A stretch of DNA of 9,930 nt from JADLCB01 sp964398315. GTDB taxonomy: Bacteria; Planctomycetota; Phycisphaerae; Tepidisphaerales; Tepidisphaeraceae. Made by a program: the position numbers and the translations under genes. How positions within the stretch are numbered: the stretch's first letter is position 1; every line of letters begins with the position of its first letter. The notes beneath the pieces are model-generated. The model saw only the letters and a list, made by a program, of their open reading frames with translations. It was not told the origin of the DNA and ran no database searches. Below, piece by piece: positions 5,357-9,930 of this stretch. The DNA lies in NCBI GenBank assembly GCA_964398315.1, contig CAYNMV010000105.1, positions 1 to 9,930 of the forward strand, in the 5' to 3' direction.

Positions 5357-7036
5357 ATGACGGCAGGGTGGACTGTGGCCGCAAGATGCTCGGCGCGACG
5401 CGCATCGGTCCTGGCAGGCGCGAAGCGGTCTCGCACGGTGTTGCTGGGATTGCTGCTGCTGCTGGTCAGCCTGGCCGGATGCCAGCCCAGCCCGGTGCTC
5501 CTGCGGCCCGATCAGCGCACCCTGATTGACCGCAGCCTTGTTGAGTACCCTGCCGGCTATCACCTGCAACTGTTCGCCATCAACCTCAACGCCCCGACCG
5601 CGATTGCGTTCGATGAGGCCGGCCGGATGATCATCGCCGAGGGCGGGCTCGACGGCGGCGAGCCGCACATCTTCGGCTTCGAGCCGGATGGCAAGCGCTT
5701 CGAGATCTACCCCACCGGCCAGCGCGTGCCGTTCCTCAAGACCGGTTTCCGCATCTACGGCCCGGTGGGTGGGGTGGCCGCCTGGAAGGGACGGATCTAC
5801 GTCTCGCACCGTGATTCCCGCCGCCGTGGCGTCATCACCGCGTTCGACTACGAGGGCCGGCATGAAACCATCGTCGGTGATCTCCCCGCGCAGGGCGATT
5901 ACAGCGTCACCGACCTGGCGATCAATCCGGTCAATGAGCGGCTCTACTTTGGTCTTGGCGCAGCCACCAACAGCGGCGTGGTGGGGCTGGATAATTTCGA
6001 ATCGGGCTGGGTGCGGCAGTATCCGAAGTTCCACGATATCCCCTTCGTGAACTACCGCCTGACCCCAGCGCGCTTCACGACGCGCAACCCGCGGGCCGGG
6101 CTGTTCGGCGGGCCCGAAATCGCCGTCACCAGTGCATTCCAGCCGTTTGGGCAGGCCGCCCTGCGGGCACCCAAATCGCCGGTGGAACGCCCCACTGCCG
6201 CCATTTACTCCGTTGCCCTCGGCGGCGGCGGGCTGAAGGTCGAAGCGCACGGCATCCGCCATCCCCGCGGGCTGGCATTCAACGAGTTCGCCAACCTCTA
6301 TGCCACCAATCAGGGGATGGAGCTCAGGGGCACGCGCCCGGTGAAGGATGACCCCGATGCGGTGCTGCGGATCGTCTCAGGCACCTGGTATGGCTGGCCG
6401 GATTATTCCACGACACTGGAAGAGATCACCGCCAGTCGCTACCAGGCCGACCCGGAGATGCTGATCAAAACCGGCTATCCCGAGCTGTCATTCCTGATCG
6501 ATCACGATGCCAGCGGCCTGTTCCGCCCCAGCCGCTACCGTGATGAGCTGCTGCGCGGGGTGTTCCCGGCCCTGTCGGGGGCGGCGAAGATGGATTTCGC
6601 CACCAGCGAAGGGGCGTTCAGCCAGTATGCCGGGCAGGCCATCGTGGCGCTCTCCGGCGATCGGGCACCATTCGCCACCAGCGGCGAAAAACTGGTCGGG
6701 CCGGTCGGGCACAAGGTGGTGCGCGTCAACGTGGAGCGCAAGACGGTCGAGGATTTCGTGCGCAATACCCGCGGCGTGCCGGCCAGCGAGCTTGGCCGCC
6801 GGGCAACAGGCGCCCTGGAGCGGCCCATCGATGTGAAGTTCGATCCCACCAACACCGCGCTGTACATCGTGGATATGGGGCAGGTTGAGATCAAGGATGG
6901 CCGGGACCGCCCCCGCGCTGGCACCGGCAAGATCCTGCGGCTCATCCCCGCCAACGGGGCCGCCACACCACCCCACGATTACGATCATCCCGGCATCTCC
7001 ACCGGCAAGCCACACCTGCAGGATCCGCCCAGGTAG
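5357..7036 (+). CDS. Sugar-dehydrogenase-like beta-propeller lipoprotein (PQQ/sorbosone dehydrogenase type)
   Basis: This 559-residue protein has a basic n-region, a poly-Leu core (about 28-40) and lipobox LAGC with Cys42, so it is a predicted lipid-anchored extracytoplasmic protein. The body is a six-bladed-propeller type related to soluble PQQ-dependent aldose/sorbosone dehydrogenases and NHL-like proteins. Blade motifs are NAPTAIAFDEAGRMIIAEGG (78-97), GVAAWKGRIYVSH (139-151), SVTDLAINPVNERLYFGLG (183-201), HGIRHPRGLAFN (298-309) followed by LYATNQGME, GTWYGWPDYS (342-351) and ERPIDVKFDPTNTALYIVDM (488-507). HPRGLAF and WYGWPDY are typical of the sorbosone-dehydrogenase group. Whether it binds PQQ and which sugar it oxidises cannot be decided here. 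There is no cytochrome c CxxCH motif, so electrons would need another carrier. Start choice: GGAG lies 6 nt before ATG 5357; an in-frame ATG at 5339 with a weaker GGAAG would add six residues. Confidence 0.85.
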   Translation: MTAGWTVAARCSARRASVLAGAKRSRTVLLGLLLLLVSLAGCQPSPVLLRPDQRTLIDRSLVEYPAGYHLQLFAINLNAPTAIAFDEAGRMIIAEGGLDGGEPHIFGFEPDGKRFEIYPTGQRVPFLKTGFRIYGPVGGVAAWKGRIYVSHRDSRRRGVITAFDYEGRHETIVGDLPAQGDYSVTDLAINPVNERLYFGLGAATNSGVVGLDNFESGWVRQYPKFHDIPFVNYRLTPARFTTRNPRAGLFGGPEIAVTSAFQPFGQAALRAPKSPVERPTAAIYSVALGGGGLKVEAHGIRHPRGLAFNEFANLYATNQGMELRGTRPVKDDPDAVLRIVSGTWYGWPDYSTTLEEITASRYQADPEMLIKTGYPELSFLIDHDASGLFRPSRYRDELLRGVFPALSGAAKMDFATSEGAFSQYAGQAIVALSGDRAPFATSGEKLVGPVGHKVVRVNVERKTVEDFVRNTRGVPASELGRRATGALERPIDVKFDPTNTALYIVDMGQVEIKDGRDRPRAGTGKILRLIPANGAATPPHDYDHPGISTGKPHLQDPPR

Positions 7037-7140
7037 CAGGCGATGACCCCTGCCGGTGAGATGGATGCCGGGCCGTGATCTTTCATCGCGCTCGATACGC
7101 CGAAGCAGGCCGCCCGATGGCGCTTCAACCACCAAACTGA

Positions 7141-7983
7141 ATGCAGCTCGCCTTCTCGACCAACGCCTTCACCCGCTTCCCCCTGACCGATGCCCTGCGC
7201 GCCATTCATGCCGCCGGATTCGCCGGGGTGGAAATCCTGGCCGATACGCCCCACGCCTACCCCGATGCGATCGATGAGGCACTGATCGCAGACGTGCGCC
7301 GGGAGCTGGAGACGCTCGGCCTGGCGGTGTCGAACATCAACGCGAACTGCTCTTTCGGCTACTGGCGGCACGCCCCGCCCGAGCCCTATTTCGAGCCGAG
7401 CCTCATCAGCCCTGATCCACAGCACCGCGCTGATCGCACGCGGCTGATCCTGCGCACGCTCGAGTTCGCCCGCGCGGTGGGCGCGGACAACATCAGCATC
7501 ACCTCTGGCCGGCTGCTCGGGGGCATGCCACCGGATGCCGCACAGCGGCAATTCCGCGAGTCGATCCTGCCGATTCTCGATCGTGCCGATGCCCTCGGCG
7601 TCGATGTGGGCATCGAATGTGAGCCGGGGCTGTATATCGAATGGGCAACTGAGCTGCGCCAGTGGATCGATGATCTGGGCCATCCGCGCCTGGGTGCGAA
7701 CCTGGATGTGGGTCACTCCCAGGTCCTCGGCGAGCCCATCCCCGAGGTCGTCCGCCTGCTGGGGGACCGGATCTGGAACCTCCACGTCGAGGACATCCCC
7801 GGCCGCAAGCACTACCACCTGATTCCCGGCGAGGGCACCCTCGACTGGCCGGCCCTGCACACCGCGCTGAAGGCGATCGACTACCGTCGCTTCCTCACCG
7901 TCGAGCTGTATACCCATACCGCCGCCCCCCACAGTGCCGCCGAGAAGAGCTACGCCTTCCTGTCGCAGATCTTCAAGGCCTGA
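7141..7983 (+). CDS. Sugar phosphate isomerase/epimerase (xylose isomerase-like TIM barrel)
   Basis: This 280-residue protein is a single TIM barrel of the AP-endonuclease-2 / xylose-isomerase-like superfamily, expected to be a cytoplasmic, divalent-metal-dependent isomerase or epimerase. Strand 1 is LAFSTNAF (3-10) and strand 2 GVEIL (29-33). Metal and catalytic candidates are Glu159 in GIECEPG, Asp189 and His192 in NLDVGHS, His215 in NLHVED, the HLIPGEGTLDW segment (226-236), and Glu255 in TVELYTH. The GEGxxDW loop is characteristic of this family. The substrate is unknown. It begins 104 nt after the propeller lipoprotein on the same strand, so a sugar-oxidation/isomerisation pairing is possible but unproven. 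The start matches the family N-terminus, yet no Shine-Dalgarno precedes it (ACCAAACTGA then ATG). Its 3' end converges on rarA with 56 nt between stops and no clear T-tract terminator. Confidence 0.9.
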   Translation: MQLAFSTNAFTRFPLTDALRAIHAAGFAGVEILADTPHAYPDAIDEALIADVRRELETLGLAVSNINANCSFGYWRHAPPEPYFEPSLISPDPQHRADRTRLILRTLEFARAVGADNISITSGRLLGGMPPDAAQRQFRESILPILDRADALGVDVGIECEPGLYIEWATELRQWIDDLGHPRLGANLDVGHSQVLGEPIPEVVRLLGDRIWNLHVEDIPGRKHYHLIPGEGTLDWPALHTALKAIDYRRFLTVELYTHTAAPHSAAEKSYAFLSQIFKA

Positions 7984-8039
7984 ACCCGGGGCGATCCGCG
8001 CAGGGCCCCCTGCCACGCCGATCGGCATCCCTGGCGGGC

Positions 8040-9488
8040 TTATGCCTGCTGCTCGGCGTCATCGACCTCGGGCGCATCATCGGATTCAGCCGCATCGTCG
8101 GCCTGTGCCGCATCGCGCCGGGCGCGCAGGGCTTCGAGCCGCTGCCTGATCTGGGCCTCATAGCCGCGGTCGGTGGGCTGGTAGTAGGTTTTGTCCACGC
8201 CCAGGTAATCCTGATCGACGTAGCCCCCTTCGTAGTCGTGGGCGTACTTGTACTCCGCGCCATGGCCCATGCGGGCCGCGCCCTTGTAGTGCGTGTCGCG
8301 CAGGTGGATGGGAACGGGGATGGTACGGCCCTCGCGCACATCCTTCATCGCGCCCCAGATCGCCAGCGCGCTGGCATTGCTCTTGGGCGCGGTGGCCATG
8401 TAGATGGCGGCCTGGCCGAGGGTCAACTGTGCTTCGGGCATACCGATGCGCTCGACGATGTCATAGCAGGCGGCGGCGACCATGATCGCCCGCGGGTCGG
8501 CGTTACCGATATCCTCGGATGCGAGGATGGCGATGCGCCGGGCGATGAAGCGCGGATCTTCCCCCGCCTCCAGCATCCGCGCCACCCAGTAAACCGCCGC
8601 ATCCGGGTCCGAGCCGCGCATGCTCTTGATGAGGGCCGAGGCCGCATCGTAGTGCTCATCGCCGGTGCCATCGTAGACAATCGCCTTGCGCTGAATGGAC
8701 TGCTCGGCGACATCGAGGGTGATGTGCAGGGGTGCGCCGGCCGCGGAGGAGCGGCCGGCATCGGGGCTTTTCTGCTGGCCAGCGCCTGCGGCCTCCTGCC
8801 GCCCCTGCTCCGCCAGCGACAGCACCGCCACTTCGAGTGCGGTCAGCGCCCGGCGGGCATCGCCATCGCTGGTTGTCGCCCAGTGATCCAGGGCCTCCTC
8901 ATCGATCTCGATCTTCAGCTTGCCGAAGCCGCGCTCGGGATCGTGGATAGCCCGCAAAATCAGCGCCCGGATGTCCTCCTCCGAGAGCGGCGCGAACTGG
9001 AAAATCTGGCTGCGCGAGATGAGCGGCGAGTTGACCGAGAAAAACGGGTTCTCCGTCGTCGCCCCCACCAGCAGGATCTGGCCCGATTCGACATCCGGCA
9101 GCAGGATATCCTGCTGGGCGCGATTGAAGCGATGGATCTCATCGAGGAACAGGACCGTGCGCTCGCCGCTGTGGGCCAGGCGCTCCCGGGCGGCATCGAG
9201 GATCGCGCGCACCTCCTTCACCCCCACCGCCGCCGCGTTGACCTGCTGAAAATGGCTTTTCGTATACCCCGCGATCAGCTCGGCCAGCGTGGTCTTGCCC
9301 GTGCCCGGCGGGCCGTAAAAGATGACGCTCATCAGCCGGTCGGCCTCGAGCATCCTTCTGAGCAGCTTCCCAGCGCCCAGGAAATGCTGCTGCCCGGCAA
9401 ACTCATCGAGGGTTCGTGGCCGCATGCGCACCGCCAGCGGGGCCACTTTTGACAGGTTCTTGCGACGCGATTCGGCGAACAGGTCCAT
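8040..9488 (-). CDS. rarA: Replication-associated recombination protein A (RarA/MgsA), AAA+ ATPase
   Basis: This 482-residue protein is a cytoplasmic AAA+ ATPase of the RarA/MgsA/WRNIP1 family. It acts at stalled replication forks and interacts with single-strand DNA-binding protein in characterised species. The N-terminus MDLF is the family start. Walker A is GPPGTGKT (59-66), Walker B LFLDEIH (113-119), sensor 1 GATTENP (142-148), and GDARRAL (209-215) is the sensor 2 region. The C-terminal half has the family's tetramerisation block: YDGTGDEHYD, SALIKSMRGSDPDAA and a run of helices ending in PVPIHLRDTHYKGA. Two oddities are a low-complexity Ala/Gly/Ser/Gln insert at about 230-252 between the AAA+ and C-terminal modules, and an acidic Asp/Glu-rich tail over the last about 22 residues. 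Its start is 37 nt after the fumC stop, so they are probably co-transcribed. The Shine-Dalgarno (GAGG, 2 nt before ATG) is weak. Confidence 0.96.
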   Translation of the reverse strand: MDLFAESRRKNLSKVAPLAVRMRPRTLDEFAGQQHFLGAGKLLRRMLEADRLMSVIFYGPPGTGKTTLAELIAGYTKSHFQQVNAAAVGVKEVRAILDAARERLAHSGERTVLFLDEIHRFNRAQQDILLPDVESGQILLVGATTENPFFSVNSPLISRSQIFQFAPLSEEDIRALILRAIHDPERGFGKLKIEIDEEALDHWATTSDGDARRALTALEVAVLSLAEQGRQEAAGAGQQKSPDAGRSSAAGAPLHITLDVAEQSIQRKAIVYDGTGDEHYDAASALIKSMRGSDPDAAVYWVARMLEAGEDPRFIARRIAILASEDIGNADPRAIMVAAACYDIVERIGMPEAQLTLGQAAIYMATAPKSNASALAIWGAMKDVREGRTIPVPIHLRDTHYKGAARMGHGAEYKYAHDYEGGYVDQDYLGVDKTYYQPTDRGYEAQIRQRLEALRARRDAAQADDAAESDDAPEVDDAEQQA

Positions 9489-9525
9489 CGCCTCATTCTA
9501 CCGCCACCTGTCATGGCCCGCGCCC

Positions 9526-9930
9526 CTATCCCCCGCCGCCGCCGACCATGTCCGCCTGCGGCTCGGTCATGCGCATGGGATCCAGCGTGCGATCCAGTTC
9601 CGCCTCATCCAGCACCTTGCGCTGGCGGGCAATCTCGCGAACCGTCCGCCCGGTTTTGAAGCTCTCCTTGGCAATGTCGGCCGCCATGTCATAGCCAATT
9701 TTGGGGGCGAGGCTGGTGCACATCGCCAGGCTCTGCTCAACCAGGCTCTCGCAGCGCTCGCGATTGGCTTCGATCCCCTCCACACAGCGCCGGCTGAACT
9801 GCCGGGCGGAGCGGGTCAGCAGTTCGATGGATTCGAGCATGCAGAAAGCCATCACCGGCATCATCACGTTCAGCTCGAAGGTGCTGCCCAGCCCGCTGCC
9901 GCCAAAGCCGATGGTGGCATCGTTGCCGAT
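9526..9930 (-). CDS. fumC: Class II fumarate hydratase (FumC), C-terminal 134 residues
   Basis: Only the C-terminal part is inside the window; the start lies beyond the right edge. The visible frame opens with IGNDATIGFGGSG and STFELNVMMPVMAF, the conserved helix region of the fumarase/aspartase superfamily. It continues with CVEGIEANRER and SLAPKIGYDMAADIAK, closely following the fumarase pattern (E. coli FumC has VGIEPNRER and IGYDKAAEIAK). The C-terminal small domain (TGRTVREIARQRKVLDEAEL) also fits fumarase better than aspartase. The enzyme would interconvert fumarate and malate in the TCA cycle. The active-site Ser loop (GSSxMPxKxNP) lies outside the window. An odd feature is the Gly-rich end, five Gly residues just before a TAG stop. 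Confidence 0.9.
   Translation of the reverse strand: MGNDATIGFGGSGLGSTFELNVMMPVMAFCMLESIELLTRSARQFSRRCVEGIEANRERCESLVEQSLAMCTSLAPKIGYDMAADIAKESFKTGRTVREIARQRKVLDEAELDRTLDPMRMTEPQADMVGGGGG

Noticed and set aside
5154..5360. 68-codon plus-strand ORF in the large intergenic gap
   Set aside because: No Shine-Dalgarno, composition unlike neighbours, and it overlaps the lipoprotein start; kept only as part of the unexplained gap.
5033..6262. 409-codon minus-strand open frame
   Set aside because: It crosses the intergenic gap and is antisense to the propeller lipoprotein; its sequence shows no domain and depends on the codon bias of the real gene.
6985..8028. 347-codon minus-strand open frame opposite the sugar isomerase
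   Set aside because: The plus-strand isomerase has all family motifs; the antisense frame has none.
7984..8039. Possible bidirectional terminator between the isomerase and rarA
   Set aside because: Short GC palindromes (GCCGATCGGC, GCAGG/CCTGC) exist but there is no T-tract on either strand.
8238..9452. 404-codon plus-strand open frame opposite rarA
   Set aside because: A shadow of rarA, whose Walker and sensor motifs are complete.

Overview
The window is GC-rich and gene-dense, with little space between genes. It resembles a member of the Planctomycetota / PVC group, perhaps Phycisphaerae. This is inference from gene content: a secreted alpha/alpha-toroid protein of a kind common in planctomycetes, a eukaryote-like NIF3 protein, a sorbosone-dehydrogenase-type beta-propeller lipoprotein, a TIM-barrel sugar isomerase, and a tiny Arg/Lys-rich protein resembling the AURKAIP1/COX24 (bS22-like) family. 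No marker gene in the window proves the taxonomy.

Left half (1-4687): five genes on the minus strand. In transcription order they are a half-length TSUP (TauE/SafE-type) membrane protein, a secreted protein of unknown function 15 nt behind it, an NAD(P)-dependent epimerase/dehydratase, a NIF3-like metalloprotein, and the start of a secreted squalene-cyclase-fold (toroid) protein that runs off the left edge. The last three are separated by gaps of about 145-150 nt, so they are probably not one tight operon.

Divergent hub (4688-5356): a promoter-bearing gap, then a 24-codon basic ORF on the plus strand with a strong Shine-Dalgarno and a 14-bp terminator hairpin. About 340 nt of GC-rich DNA follows with no convincing protein gene but several inverted repeats.

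Right half: on the plus strand, a beta-propeller sugar-dehydrogenase-like lipoprotein and a sugar phosphate isomerase/epimerase-type enzyme. These converge on two minus-strand genes, the fumarase C-terminus (fumC, cut by the right edge) and rarA (replication-associated AAA+ ATPase), which lie 37 nt apart.

The genes are mostly metabolic and housekeeping. I see no mobile element, CRISPR array, tRNA, rRNA or defence cassette. The points most worth a second look are the 24-codon basic gene, the half-length TSUP and its secreted neighbour, the inverted repeats in 4994-5338, and the edge-truncated toroid protein.
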